Part shown: positions 21,891 through 33,385 of the stretch, one piece after another
Layout of the letters: every line of letters starts with the position of its first letter
How positions within the stretch are numbered: the first letter of the stretch is position 1
Assembly: GCA_003427395.1 (NCBI GenBank)
Contig: BFEA01000398.1
Coordinates: 573,373 to 637,372 of the forward strand
Source: Chara braunii
Lineage: Eukaryota > Streptophyta > Charophyceae > Charales > Characeae
Length of the DNA: 64,000 nucleotides
Direction: 5' to 3'
Translations under genes and position numbers: made by a program
The notes under the pieces: generated by a model
Told to the model about the DNA's origin: nothing
The model's database searches: none
Seen by the model: the letters and a program-made list of their open reading frames with translations, nothing else

Positions 21891-24057
21891 CATAATGCTT
21901 GAGCCCGCATAGTCGTCGCAGTGCTAGTGCTTGGCTTGATGGCTAGCCAAGCTCCAACATCATCAGCGCCAAGTCGGCACCCCTCACGGAACATCCGATT
22001 TAGCTAAACATTTGCCTAACATCGGTCCAAGACTTAGAAACCTGAGTAGCTCGTTTTTCAACATGTAACGACCGTGCACAAGCTTAACTATTCTATTTGG
22101 CTGCTTAGACCCCAAATTGTGCGGCTTAGCAGTCACGTGACCCAATTTTCAAATAGAAAAATTTTAGATTTAGCATTTCAATCGGCCACATGTCTGTGCG
22201 ACCTCGCCAAACGTGGGAGTTGGTCAGTCACACTACCCATCCTCTCGGACGCCCTCGCAGGCCGCAAGTATCCGAACTTTAGATAAAACGTTTGAGTCTC
22301 TTGGTCGTAGGTCAGGTCTGAATAAACTTTGACAAATACCTATGTCTCATTAAGCCAAACTATTCAAACAAAATTTTACCATCAGTCGGACAACACCGAA
22401 CATTCAAAATCCTCAGATACCCTTGTAAGGGTTTCTGCTCCGACAACGTTCCCGGACCCCATTGAACGACGTCCACGTCGTTCACATATAAATTAACAGC
22501 AAAGATAAGGATTCATAAAATTTTCACAAGAGAGCAATGACTACAACTTTACAACAATTCAAACAATCATCCGGAATTAAGCCGGAACATTCCAGCAACA
22601 AAACAAAATACTAACACAAAAAGAAAATGGATATTAACATAAAAAATTTATACCATCAAAACTTGGATTTTTGTCCAGATTCATTTCTTGGAAACCTACA
22701 CCAGAATATTTTTATGAATGGTCCCAACATCATCCCACTGACGGCCATTTAAAGATATTTTGGTATCTCTCAATGGTACCGGAAGCCCTCTGGCTAGATC
22801 GAAAATGAGATCGATTCGGATGATACCCGTGTGTGTCACCTAAGTAGAACCTAAATGAGTCAGGAATAACCTTTGGCAAGTCTTCTAAACGTATCAACCT
22901 CTTGAAAGTTGTTCAAACGAAGTCTGAACAAACCATCTAGCGAGAAACCATTTATCAAAAGTCCCCGTTCAAGCTTTGATATCATTCCAACAACTATCAT
23001 ATCTGATATTGCTGAACCCTTTCTGATATGCGTCGAGGAGAGGTGTAATTCGCTCAATGGGATAACATCTCGACATCAAGCCCCGCTTTAAATTCGAGCC
23101 TCAATTGATTCCCTCTGATTTCAGTGTTGCAACCTCATCAATCACCTGCATACAAAGTAGGATAGCCCCACCTCACATGACCGAGGCCGACTAGGCCTCG
23201 ATCATGCAGGTAAGGTGACCACACTTGACACGAGGTTAGGTAGTCACTCCTCCTTTCATTGCAAACAATAGTCGCCTACCCCTACAGGCAACGTCTTGAC
23301 AAGGTCTTAACACTTTCTCTGTTTCAACGATAGTGTAATCCCCCTTCCTTAAACCGCACAAGATTCGGAAGACAACATCTCATTATGGATGCGGAGCATA
23401 ACTCCGGCACGAGTCTCGCTACCACCTAGAGAGCTTACAATTTCATCGGAAAATTATAAAGATATGACAACAAATTCACGAACAATTTCCATAAAAAATA
23501 TTCAACAACAAGGATACAATTCACAACAGACGCTCTCACATGGAGTTTCACAATAATCCAAATCAATCATTCCCCAATCACAACGAAGATTTATCCGAGT
23601 CACATAAAGAACGGTGTTTTCGTTATAAGTGAAATTGTTTTCATGTTCACTGTTGTTTTTAACTGTAAAATGGCAGAACGAAATGAGGAAATTATAGACG
23701 AAATAATGACAAAGCAAAATAACGACAAAGCAAAATAACGACAAAGCAAAATAACGACAAAGCGAAATAACGACAAAGCAAAATAAGGACGAAACAATGT
23801 TCACATATCAAAGCTTAGCAATGCAAAGTTGAAGGAACGACAAAACAATGCTCGTATATGAAAAGTTGAAGGAAAAATTTAATGTGACAGTCATGATTAT
23901 ACAAGTTCAAAACAATCATGCTCCCGTGTTGCTTGTGCTCAAAATATAATACAATGTCAAGTTTTTACCTCGAATGTTTACACTCAGTAAACATGTCAAT
24001 CTCATCAACAAAATATTGACTACGGACTGTAGCTTTAGTCGCACCTCATTGACTTTC
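21891..24057. other. Non-coding stretch with a short tandem repeat
   Basis: No gene is recognised. Small open frames such as 22074-22286 (+) lack domain signals. A 16-bp tandem repeat lies at 23699-23790. Confidence 0.4.
23699..23790 (+). repeat. 16-bp tandem repeat, about six copies
   Basis: The unit AAAATAACGACAAAGC is repeated with single-base variants. On the minus strand it gives a repetitive Phe/Leu-rich open frame that I do not count as a gene. Confidence 0.85.
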
Positions 24058-24861
24058 CTATCTAACCATGAACAAAATGTCAAATGCTATTCTAAGCCTC
24101 ATATCAGAAATATTGGCTTGTGAGAAAGCAAATGGAGGGAAGTGACCTCTTGCAAGCAAAGATGCAAAACCTAACATAAAAACACCATAACTACAAGGAT
24201 CCTCTTGAGCAGGAATCTCGTCTACTAATGTATCAAAGGAGGATGTAGGCTCGTCCACATGATATCTTTCGTGAAGATTGTGTCGATGAAACTCCGCTTT
24301 GAAAAAATCTTCCAAATGATCAAGGACTGAAACATAGTCAACACGAGGGAGTGAGTCTATGAGGTGGAATTTACAGTTCGAACCGTCTAACCTGACATAA
24401 GTTAAAGCCCAGTGATTTACAAAATGAAGAGGGATAATCACTAAGTCATAATAAAAAAGATTTGTGTCCTTCACCCATTTCATCTCTTCGGAATATGCAG
24501 TTTCAAACCTCGATGCACCTGACAATCGAGTGAAGAAAAAAAAATTGAAAATGTACTTAAAAGGAACACTACAAGAGTTTTCATGATCTCTTGTCACTTC
24601 TGTACATGCCGAATCAACCTTGATGTGGTCATTGGTGATGTGGACGGCTAGCAGGTACAAATTGATGACTTCGTCATTTAACCATTTCCCATCCTTGGCG
24701 ACGACCATGATGTCTTCCTTTCCCACCTTCCAGCTCCCCTTGTAATCGACAATGTCGTATGCTTCATTGTCTTCGCTGCTGCCTGTAATCATGTCAAGAT
24801 ACTCCTTTTCTTCTACGGTGAGGCTGGAATGAAGGGTCATTAACTGCATACAAACACACAT
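24058..24861 (-). CDS. Ulp1-like (C48) cysteine protease
   Basis: The 267-residue frame shows the Ulp1/SENP fold signatures in order: KWLNDEVINLYL (~59-70), VIIPLHFVNHWALTYV with catalytic His150, FHLIDSLP with Asp169, and PAQEDPCSYGVF with Gln219 and Cys223. All four active-site residues are therefore present. Ulp1 enzymes remove SUMO or related modifiers; transposon-borne versions occur in several plant and animal DNA transposon groups. An ATG at 24840 or 24861 could start it, but TGTTTGTATGCAG just upstream of the 24840 ATG looks like a 3' splice site, so this may be the last exon of a longer gene that includes the frames at 24939-25274 or further right. No internal stop. It is the least damaged catalytic gene here. 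Confidence 0.75.
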   Translation of the reverse strand: MCVCMQLMTLHSSLTVEEKEYLDMITGSSEDNEAYDIVDYKGSWKVGKEDIMVVAKDGKWLNDEVINLYLLAVHITNDHIKVDSACTEVTRDHENSCSVPFKYIFNFFFFTRLSGASRFETAYSEEMKWVKDTNLFYYDLVIIPLHFVNHWALTYVRLDGSNCKFHLIDSLPRVDYVSVLDHLEDFFKAEFHRHNLHERYHVDEPTSSFDTLVDEIPAQEDPCSYGVFMLGFASLLARGHFPPFAFSQANISDMRLRIAFDILFMVR

Positions 24862-24938
24862 ATAAACAATAATGGAACGACTAAGACTTCATACAAAAAC
24901 GAACTTTTCGTTATGTGATGTACGACGTAAACCCGAGT

Positions 24939-25274
24939 TCATGTTTTTTTTTGTCTATCTGTTTCGCTATCAGAGCTTTCATCCACAATAGATAAACTGC
25001 AACCTTCGCGATGCAATTTCTTCCCTTCTCTGAGGCTTATTTCAACAGCTTTAAACATCCTTAGGGCAGTTGGCTTCATAGATGAAAATGTCATGGGTGT
25101 AAGTCTTCTTCTCTCTTTTTTGGGCAATAATAGCAAAGTTGATAAGGCTTGCAAGCCACGACGAATGATATTCTTCTCACTCCGCCTTTGCGAACGTATG
25201 TGCGTCGTTTTCCACAGTTTTTTTCGTCGTCCTGCATGTTCATCAATATAAAACGAGAATGATTGACAAGACAA
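24939..25274 (-). CDS. Short basic ORF upstream of the Ulp1-like gene, possible exon
   Basis: The 111-residue frame is Lys/Arg-rich and ends with an acidic-serine segment (VDESSDSETDRQKK). It has no recognised domain. It lies 77 bp before the Ulp1-like frame in the same orientation, with a plausible 3' splice site between them, so it may be an upstream exon. It could equally be chance. Confidence 0.35.
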   Translation of the reverse strand: MSCQSFSFYIDEHAGRRKKLWKTTHIRSQRRSEKNIIRRGLQALSTLLLLPKKERRRLTPMTFSSMKPTALRMFKAVEISLREGKKLHREGCSLSIVDESSDSETDRQKKT

Positions 25275-25417
25275 AACATTATGAGTTTAAGTTCAATTTT
25301 TCACATAATTGCAAATAAGAGATACACAATATTCTCGTTCATTTCTTGTCATCACCGAGCGTACGGTTGCAAACCTAGGCAAAAAATTAGTTCCTATGAG
25401 TGCACGATATATACCCC

Positions 25418-27172
25418 CTAATCCGCATACAACATTAGATATTCCCTAGAAATAAGTATGTGCTCACCTCGATGGCTCACTAACACTTTGTCTTCAACAC
25501 GACCTTCTATCGCACCATGCGATGGTGTAAAAGGAGATTCGTCGATAGATATCACGAGGTTAGCAGACTGTTGTGCTTCTGATTTTGCAAGCATAAGTTC
25601 AGGCTGTACAAGCGTATGTTGCTCCCATGTACTTAGTACTATATGTCCTTCATCCTCTTCGATGGCCTGTACATTGACAGTTTCCTTTGCACTTGCAGTC
25701 GCACTTTCATTCCTCATGTCCAGAGAGACTTCAACTGGCATATCCAACGATGGCATCTCTAATTCTGCAAGTGCACCAGTATTATCCACTTGCGCAGTAA
25801 CACTCTCGCTCGCCAACACAGTGGTCGCCCAAACTTGGTAATCTGGAAGGACCTCCTCGACACATTTCGGCAGTTCTCCATGACTTACGCCCTTGACGCT
25901 TGCACCGCCGCTTGCACCGCCGCTTGCTCCCAAATCCTGGTCACTTGCATCGCCTCTCGATCCCCTGCCATGTGCACCGCCGCTTGGTCCTAATCCCAGA
26001 GGCGAACCCGATCCTCTGCAATGTGCACCGCTGCTTGGTCCTGATCCCAGAGGCGATCCTGATCCCTTGTCATGTGCACCGCCGCTTGGTCCTGATACCT
26101 TTCCCTCTGTTGCTTGACGCCCTTGACACATTTCGTGTTTTTGCAATTCACCATGACTCATCGGCTTTCCACTTGCACCGACGCTCGGTCCCAGACCCTT
26201 GCCACTGACACCGCCCCGTGGTTCCGATCCCTTTCCATGTTCACCACAGCTTGATCTTGTTCCCTTGCCAAGCGCACCGCCGCCTAATCCTGATCCCTTG
26301 CCACTCTCATCGCCGCTCGCTCCTTTCCTTTCCCCAACTTTGTCTTGAAGTTGTTCTTCGATATGCCAAATATATCCAAAAGTTGGACTTGTTTCTTGAT
26401 CATAGAACTCTTCCAGATACTCAAGCCATCGAGATGTTTTGAACTCCTGGAAAATTTCTTCTGTCCTTGCATCCAGTCTTGATTGAGGAACCTTCGGATT
26501 AAGTCGCAGTAGTCGCTTGCCAATCTGATTTTTGGTGTGTGTGACAAACTTGGATTGTGACATTCGTCTGTGGAGGCAAAATTGCCACTCCCCTTCTTCT
26601 TTTATAGTCATTACCCAGTTCCCTCTCGCCAATGCAGGTTGGAAGTGGTGGGGGTGCCATATAATGTGATGACCCCATACGTTGTCAGGCATCACCGTAT
26701 AATCGTCTCGGCACACAATAGGTCCAGGAAGCCGCGCAATGTCCGGAGGGATCACGTCTTCAATCTCGTACTCCAAAGGCTTAGACGGAGGTTGTTGAGG
26801 AGTTTGAGAGCGTAGCAATTCCAAAACAGTAGTCGGGCTATGTGCAAGTGCTGACAGACTTGCCATAACCTCTGGGGAGAGCATTGCCTGCACCCTCGAA
26901 TCATCCCGAACTGCGCCGGAAGGTAGTGCTGTTGTGTTGCCCACCATGTAAGAAGGTGTTACTTGCACAAGCGAAGAAGTTGAGAGACGATTCGGTAACT
27001 GGTCCGTTGAAACCGCCATACTTGAAGCCCCCCCATAACCGGACGATATGCCCGACGCACGCATCTTCTGTGAAGCCGAGCTACGAGCTTTTTGCCTGTC
27101 ATCTGCCAAAGCCGCTTGCAAAGTACCATCTTCACTTTCTTCTTCTGAGTCCTTCCCCAAAACAAGTTGCAT
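25418..27172 (-). CDS. Large ORF with Gly/Ser-rich repeats, C-terminal part of the ParB/MTase-like gene
   Basis: This 584-codon frame begins by overlapping the end of the methyltransferase-like frame, and the acidic stretch LGKDSEEESEDG continues naturally from it after a frame change. Residues ~110-280 are globular-looking (LPGPIVCRDDY, GHHIIWHPHHFQPALARGNWVM, WLEYLEEFYDQ). Residues ~295-430 are degenerate Gly/Ser-rich repeats with a GKGSGxxGGAxGKG-like unit. The rest is acidic and Ser/Thr-rich. I do not recognise the globular part. There is no internal stop, so it is either intact or lies in an exon. It is in line with the Ulp1-like frame downstream, so a single fused polyprotein is possible. 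Confidence 0.5.
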   Translation of the reverse strand: MQLVLGKDSEEESEDGTLQAALADDRQKARSSASQKMRASGISSGYGGASSMAVSTDQLPNRLSTSSLVQVTPSYMVGNTTALPSGAVRDDSRVQAMLSPEVMASLSALAHSPTTVLELLRSQTPQQPPSKPLEYEIEDVIPPDIARLPGPIVCRDDYTVMPDNVWGHHIIWHPHHFQPALARGNWVMTIKEEGEWQFCLHRRMSQSKFVTHTKNQIGKRLLRLNPKVPQSRLDARTEEIFQEFKTSRWLEYLEEFYDQETSPTFGYIWHIEEQLQDKVGERKGASGDESGKGSGLGGGALGKGTRSSCGEHGKGSEPRGGVSGKGLGPSVGASGKPMSHGELQKHEMCQGRQATEGKVSGPSGGAHDKGSGSPLGSGPSSGAHCRGSGSPLGLGPSGGAHGRGSRGDASDQDLGASGGASGGASVKGVSHGELPKCVEEVLPDYQVWATTVLASESVTAQVDNTGALAELEMPSLDMPVEVSLDMRNESATASAKETVNVQAIEEDEGHIVLSTWEQHTLVQPELMLAKSEAQQSANLVISIDESPFTPSHGAIEGRVEDKVLVSHRGEHILISREYLMLYAD

Positions 27173-30100
27173 AAGCTGGGATTGTAAACACCCCGATGTG
27201 TTCGTCGAAGTACCTCATCTCCAAACGGTCTAGAAATGCAACTTCCGTCTCCGCCGATGCCTTATGATACCCCCTCAGAAGTGATTCCATTTTTCGCCTT
27301 CTGGCGACATATGCACGTTCCCCTCTGTTTTGTGGCTTAGTCTCGAAAAGGAACTCCCAAATGTTGACGATGTTTCGACTGACTTTGTAGACGAGATCAC
27401 GCTTTTCATCATGTCGAGGAGGCGACTTAACAAATTTGGCGAAGTAACCTCCACTCTTGACCATCCTGTTGACGAATTGAACGAGAAACTCGAACGTCAT
27501 ACCCTCCCCTTCCAGAACAATGCAATGATGGTGACTCTTTAACAACTCCCAAATCAACGCCGCATGACCTTTTCCCAGAAAAACAACCGCCTCATCCGCA
27601 GGACAAAAATGCTCCAATGTCTCCACCATCGCATTTGGCTCACTTTCCATACCTTCGTACAAAAATTCCTCCTTTGGCTCCATACCTGCCATTTTCAACT
27701 TCGTGGGCGTGAAGTTCTTCTCCACGACATCAGTCAACATCTTTGGCCTTCTCTCTCTGCGCACAAGTGTTGATAAGTTACCCGCCTGCTCGCCAGATGA
27801 TCGATCTGCAGCTGGAGTGCTTGCTGGAATGTCTTCAAGCAAGGGAATAGTGTTGCGGTGATAATCCCATCATTGGAGTACATGATGACAACCATTTTGT
27901 CTGTGTCCTCCAAAGGCAAGTTCGCAACCTTATATGAATGCTTCGCCTTCGTTTGTTGCTGACGAGTCTACTTTAGAATAGACAAGTGAATGTCAATGTC
28001 CCAACTTGTAACTCGCTTGAAAAATGTAAACTCGCAAGACCGCGGAACGAAACATAATAATGTCCAATAATCACCAGCCAGTTTACTCATGAACTTTCGT
28101 AGACCATCAAAGACTTCTTCTGTCCACACCCCTATCTGGGTTGGGTGACACAAATCCAGCACGGCCGTGTGGCAACTCTGATGTTTTACGACTCTATATA
28201 TTTCCTTGGAATCCATCTCGTTTGAAATATCGCTTGGTTCCCATTGGAACGGGACGAAAACAGAGTTCACGTTCTGTTTTTGGAAATGTATATATTTCGT
28301 CGTGCCCGACATTCTTACGCTTTACAAACCCCTGGTTTCTAATCTGCGCATCGCAGCAGCTTGTTGACAAACTGCACGAAATTTTCAGGGCACTTCGCAG
28401 CAAGTGATGCTGTTTTCTTGAAGCCCTCTTCTCCTTTTTCCTCCTCTCCTCCAAGTGTAGCCGATAACGTTCGCACCCAATTCATGTCTTTGAAATGGCG
28501 ACGCTGGTCGATCCACCTCTCGGACGTCAATCCTTGATGACAATACTTATCAAACACATTGGAAAGGTTGTTGAAGAATGGTTCCGTCCGCTCTGACGAC
28601 TTCCTGTGAGGGTCAGAAATGAAGACGAAGTAGTGAAACATCCTCAACATTGCTCTTTCAATCTTCACCATTTCCACGTATGTCTCCATTGAATGTTTCC
28701 CGGCACGTTGAGCAGCTCCACTTTGCTTAGGAGTCAGTATTACATTGCCTGTGAGAATGTCTCGCAACAGTTGAAGCCGCTCACGCCTCCCAAGCGCTGA
28801 AAAAGGTTTCCACGCTCTGATATCCAGATCGTGCACAGACACGAGGTGACCCGGTCCTTTGGTACCCTGAACCCAGTGAACCAAAAACCTAACTCCACCT
28901 TTCAACTCAAATCCGGATCCAGCCCTCGGTGCCTTCCCTGATTCACCTTGTTTGGTAGCAGGCTTCACAGCATCTCTCCCCGACAATTGTCCAGCTTCCC
29001 AAGCGACGTACACTTGTTTCACCTTTTCGAAAACGTCATCTGTCGCCCTTGCCAATAACATGTAGGGCCCGAGGGCGTCAGACCACTGGCCGCTCCATTG
29101 AGTAGTAAGGAACATGTCAACCAAATTACGAATCCCGGTCAAACGAAGAGCTTCTCCTGCAAACTTTCTATAATCTGCATTTTTCACTTCTACCGCTGAG
29201 CTGCCTTTAGCTTCATGACAGTTCGATGCGTGCCACAACTTCCGTATGTTCTGGATGACCACGATCTGGTGCGGTGGGGTATTCCATTTGTCCTTGGCGT
29301 TCTGGAAAGTGCTCAGCGTGCCGTAATTGTCCATGCTCTTATCCAGATAATAAACAGGCCTCACAGTCCAGCGATCCAATCGAAGCTATTGTGCGATGTC
29401 AGGGCGTTCAACAAAACACCTTCTTGCCGCCGCCACGTTATGCTGACCGCTGAGAGAGTAGTAGTAGTACTTGTTCACAGAGTCAAGGTCGAATTCATCG
29501 GGCAGCACCCTCCTTGCTCTCACAATCTCCCTGAATCGTCAGTATGCAATGTATCACGGAGGGCAACCAACAAAAGGACAGGCTTTTCATACAATATACA
29601 AACATTCACACCGACAGCTCCAGTCGTTCTCTCTCTGATAGCAGCCTCACCCGATGGAACCATTATGTCATAAATGTCATCAATCGTTTGTTGCACAAGA
29701 TAGCATTGATTGTATCTGAATTCCCCGTCGGAGATATCCAAAATTCTGTCGAACTTGGCAGAAATGAATTCCATGTCTGGACACTGGTTCCCATGCTCGT
29801 CCAACTCAAGGAAGAAGCCTTTGCTGAGAACACCAGAAAAAGTCACCGATGGCACATTTCGCAAACTTGGCGGCCTAGTAACTGTCTTGCCTTTGGCCTC
29901 TTCATCCGATTGTGGTTGTTCCGCTGCAAAAACGGAAGTCTTTTCCATGACACCACCCTTTGTCGTTCTTGTCTTTTGCTGCTGCTTTTTCTTCGTGGCC
30001 GCCTCAGTCTCCCGTGTGCGCTGGACCGCCTCATCCACAACAATAGTTTCAATTGTCTTTTTTGACCCGCTTCTTGCTTACTCCGTTTACTATCCAAAGC

Positions 30101-31107
30101 ACTTCTCCTTTCTTGCCTGTGCTTCCTCTTTCGCTCAGCGAGCCCTGCAGCATCTGTATGCGTAGCCACAGCCACTGTCTCGTGGTGCACCCCCCCTCGT
30201 GTTGGATGCACATCCCCCTCACATCCTTCGTCGCTGCTCCCATATCCCCCTGCCAAACCAACCTCTCCACCCAATTCGCTCATAGCGTTCTCACTGTCTT
30301 CATCCTGTCCAACCACTTTACTTGTTTCCCCATAGCGCCTCGTCATGTCACGGACACCCACCGCATACTGTTCATGTCCTCCTGCTCGTTCTGAATATTC
30401 CTCACTGTTCTCTTCATCATCATCTTCAAAATATTCATGGGCTTCCTCTGCGCGGCTTGGCACAGTGTAGTTGTAGCGCTGCTGGCCCACCAAGGGGAGA
30501 GGTCCCTTGGTGGCCGCCACATAGCGCGGATGGCTGCCCAAGGCAACTGGTGCTTTGGTCGCCGTTGGCTTGGACTTCATAGGGGCTAACGGCACGACCA
30601 GTCCGCGGCACGGACCCTTCTCTCCAATCTGCCCAGCTTTCGGAGTCGGCGGTGTGTCGCGGATCGTGATCAATGCCCAGTCTCCACGGTTTTCGAAAGC
30701 ACGCATTTAGGCTCCGATATGCGGTCTTCTGGATGCACAACCGGCTCTCCGCCCTCGATCACATTACTGTCGAAGAACCTGAGGACGTCGACGAGGTCAG
30801 GCAACTTCACTTCCGCTATCCCTGGCGGGTTTAATACATCAACCAACGACTTTCCAAATCCCGCGTGTTTCGCCCATCGAAGAGCGACATGTTTAACATT
30901 CGACATTCTTTTCCCTCGTCCATTCAGGACCATCGTCAACTCAAACATTGCAGACGGTGCACCTTGTCCAGTCCACCTCACCAGGCCGCCAACCGACACA
31001 ATATTTTCTTTCATGACCACGTATAGAACAAGGCCACTCGATGGTTCCCCGATCTCCCCCACCCAATCCAGCATCCAGAACTTGTCCTTGTGATCAACCA
31101 CGGGCAC
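27132..31107 (-). pseudogene. Second, divergent ParB/methyltransferase-like gene, broken
   Basis: Minus-strand pieces in changing frames look like one gene. The N-terminal part (31107-30670) has KFWMLDWVGEIGEP; next comes an acidic and Lys-rich linker (30706-29843); then a segment with ISDGEFRYNQCYLVQQTI (~29730); then a ParB-like signature YYYYSLSGQHNVAAARRC (~29440); then PVYYLDKSMDNYGTLSTFQNAKDKW (~29300). The methyltransferase-like half has HTAVLDLCHPTQIGVW (~28150), in place of motif IV, and CPADEAVVFLGKGHAALIWELL (~27570), in place of motif I. The order matches the 17.3-19.9 kb gene, but both catalytic motifs are degenerate. Breaks include a frame change near 29535, a TAG near 29395 and frame changes near 28330 and 27900. 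Probably a non-catalytic paralogue, and decayed. Confidence 0.6.
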
Positions 31108-31299
31108 ATCGTCTCACCGACCCGCGGCAGTCGTTTCAACAGACGGTTTACGTTCACTAGATGGTTTACGTCCGGGCACAATGTCCACTTCAGATCTTAC
31201 GGGCACATCGTCTCATCGACCCGCGGCAGTCGTTTCACCAGATGGTTTACGTTCACCACACGGTTTACGTCCGGGCACAACGTCCACTGTAGATCTTCC
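31102..31299 (-). repeat. 99-bp in-frame tandem duplication
   Basis: The plus-strand segment starting GGGCACATCGTCTCA at 31102 is repeated at 31201, a 99-bp period (33 codons). On the minus strand both copies encode ERKPS...ETTAAGR followed by TGA, in frame with the gene at 31107-30670. Confidence 0.75.
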
Positions 31300-31752
31300 C
31301 TGCGGCGGACCAGGCACACGTTCCTGACCCGCAGACCCGCCAGTCATCAACACAGCCTTATCTGGTCCAGAGCCCCGAACACGAGTCGATGGAGTGCCTG
31401 TGGAAGGTGCACCCCTTGGAACCGGAGTGCCCGTGGACTCGTGACGCGGAACCGGGGTGCGTTGCCTCTTAGACCCCGGTGCCTCCTGACTCCCTCCCCC
31501 CAGCGGTCGGCGTCCCCTTCAATTTTTTCGGAGATTGTTCCATGCTCCCATAAGTCTTACTTGCTCGTCGTTTACTTGCCTTCCCCTCTCGTTCCATGTT
31601 TTGCAGCGTTGTCGAATCTGAAAGCAACACAACACATCACCGGAAAGCCAAAAATCAGAAGGTCGCCCGACATTGGCATGGCACGAGGAGCAGAAAAGTG
31701 AAACGTTTTAGATAGTGGTAAGGCAGCGCAACTCCTTTGTGGAAAGGCAGCC

Positions 31753-32065
31753 CTGGAGATGGAGTTCGAATCGACCGGGATCGTGTTCAATTCGATCGCG
31801 ATCGTGCTCATGCTCGACACGATCTTGTTCGACTCGATCTTGTTCGACGCGATCGTGTTTGACTCGATCGTGTTCGACTCGATCGTGTTCGACTCGAGCG
31901 TGACGGGCCAGCTCGATCGTGTTCGACTCGATCGTGGTGGGCCAGCACCCGAACTCGACCGTGTTCGACGCGATCATGTTCGTGTTCGACTCGATCGTGT
32001 TCGACGCGATCGTGTTCGACTCGATCGTGTTCGACTCGGGCGTGACGGGCCAGCTCGATTGTGTT
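31753..32065 (+). repeat. Palindromic 15-bp satellite (GTGTTCGACTCGATC type)
   Basis: Tandem 15-bp units such as GTGTTCGACTCGATC, with variants GACGCGATC and a longer insert GAGCGTGACGGGCCAGCTCG that recurs. TCGA-centred palindromes are frequent. Confidence 0.85.
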
Positions 32066-32092
32066 CAAATCCATCTTGGTGGGCCAGCGTGA

Positions 32093-32193
32093 CCCAGAAC
32101 ACGGGAGTGGAGTATCCAATAGCAGGCGAACAGAACACGGGAGTGGCGTATCCAATAACAGGCGAACAGAACACGGGAGTGGCATATCCAATA
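32093..32193 (+). repeat. 36-bp tandem repeat, three copies
   Basis: Units start CAGAACACGGGAGTGG, continue TATCCAATA and end GGCGAA, with a 36-bp period. The third copy is incomplete. Confidence 0.85.
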
Positions 32194-32355
32194 AGTCACA
32201 TCAAACAAGGCACATCAATTGAAAGCCTACATCCATGATCAATTCCAAGCATTCAATTGGCAAGGCATGCAACCGACACCCACAACGAGCGACAAATAGT
32301 CTCAACGTATTTAACCATCATCGACAATCTCATATCAAACTCACTGCTCCCATAA

Positions 32356-32487
32356 CATACATAGTCTCAGTTCACACTCTTGCTGAATTGCTCACATTTC
32401 TTACACTGTTCATCCCCCACGCATACATAGTCTCAGTTCACACGTTCGCTGAATAGTTCACGTTTCTTACAATGTTCATCTCCCACG
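32356..32487 (+). repeat. 66-bp tandem duplication
   Basis: CATACATAGTCTCAGTTCAC starts at 32356 and again at 32422. Both copies continue into a GCTGAAT and a TTCTTACA.TGTTCATC segment. Confidence 0.75.
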
Positions 32488-32506
32488 ACCTCTCCCACGA
32501 CCTCGC

Positions 32507-33385
32507 CTATCGTTCAGCCCCGAAACCGTACAGTGCGTTCAGGGATGAGCCGTACGTTAGGAGTTGGGGACTACACAGGGTCGCAGTGGCGGAGAAGTGA
32601 GACACGTATCGTGCACGGACGAAACCACATGTTCTGGCTAAAGTGTGACCGATGGTGTCTCGAATGACCGTCACGTACTCCTCAACCTCCTCCCAATGCC
32701 GGGGTGCGTCAACCTGCCCCGCTAGTTTCACGTCAAACTTACTGTTCCTACAACCATGTGGTAACATAATCGAGTCCCCGTCAACGATGAGCTCGTTCCT
32801 GGATACGTAAATACTTGCCTCCGCTGAAGTCTTACTTTTATTTCTTACCGAAACACAGAGAACCCTAGCGAAAGGGAAACGACAGAGTTCAACATGCACG
32901 CAGAAGTACGACACACTCCCCGTCAAGTTGTCCCCGAAGGGAAGGGGATATTTCTCTAGAAACTGGTTGTATTTCGCACAGTCCAGCAACTCCTCCTTCA
33001 TCGATGGTCCCCACAAGTGCGGCGAACACGACACGTGTGCAGTCAATGATAAAGATAAGTCTCGGGTACGAAATGCTGCAGACAACACCGGCGTGTGTTT
33101 CGTCACGAGGATGTGGTCGAGGAAGATGAATGTCCCCCATTCCTGGCTGGAAGCAAGTCGATAACCAGACGCCCATGGGCAGTCTTTCATGGTGTTCTCC
33201 CAGTCTAATTCGAACCATGCATCGAAGGGCCTGTCAAGCCAGGGCACACCGCTCATCCAAGGGTCCGTGTCGAAGTCATCTCTACGGGCCCCAAGTATAC
33301 TTAGTATAGTAGTCGCCTCCCTTGAACCCCGTATGTACGGCGCGCTAGCATTCAAAGGGAACGAGTAATCGAACCGGTGAGCCAT
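32507..33385 (-). CDS. Intact ORF of unknown function (292 aa)
   Basis: From ATG 33385 (MAHRFDYSFPL) to a stop at 32507 there is an unbroken 292-codon frame with mixed, globular composition and several Trp-rich motifs (DPWMSGVPWLDRPFDAWFELDWENTM). I recognise no family. It lies in the same orientation as the ParB/MTase-like gene, separated by satellite. The frame stays open for 46 more codons upstream of 33385, but that part is hydrophobic and I prefer the internal ATG. Unlike most genes in the window it has no stop or frameshift, which argues it is younger or under selection. Confidence 0.55.
   Translation of the reverse strand: MAHRFDYSFPLNASAPYIRGSREATTILSILGARRDDFDTDPWMSGVPWLDRPFDAWFELDWENTMKDCPWASGYRLASSQEWGTFIFLDHILVTKHTPVLSAAFRTRDLSLSLTAHVSCSPHLWGPSMKEELLDCAKYNQFLEKYPLPFGDNLTGSVSYFCVHVELCRFPFARVLCVSVRNKSKTSAEASIYVSRNELIVDGDSIMLPHGCRNSKFDVKLAGQVDAPRHWEEVEEYVTVIRDTIGHTLARTCGFVRARYVSHFSATATLCSPQLLTYGSSLNALYGFGAER

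Noticed and set aside
25458-27233. Plus-strand His/Arg/Leu-rich open frames
   Set aside because: They are antisense to the Gly/Ser repeats of the minus-strand gene.
31090-31701. 203-codon plus-strand open frame
   Set aside because: It lies opposite the Lys/Pro-rich minus-strand coding sequence and includes the 99-bp duplication, so it is a shadow.
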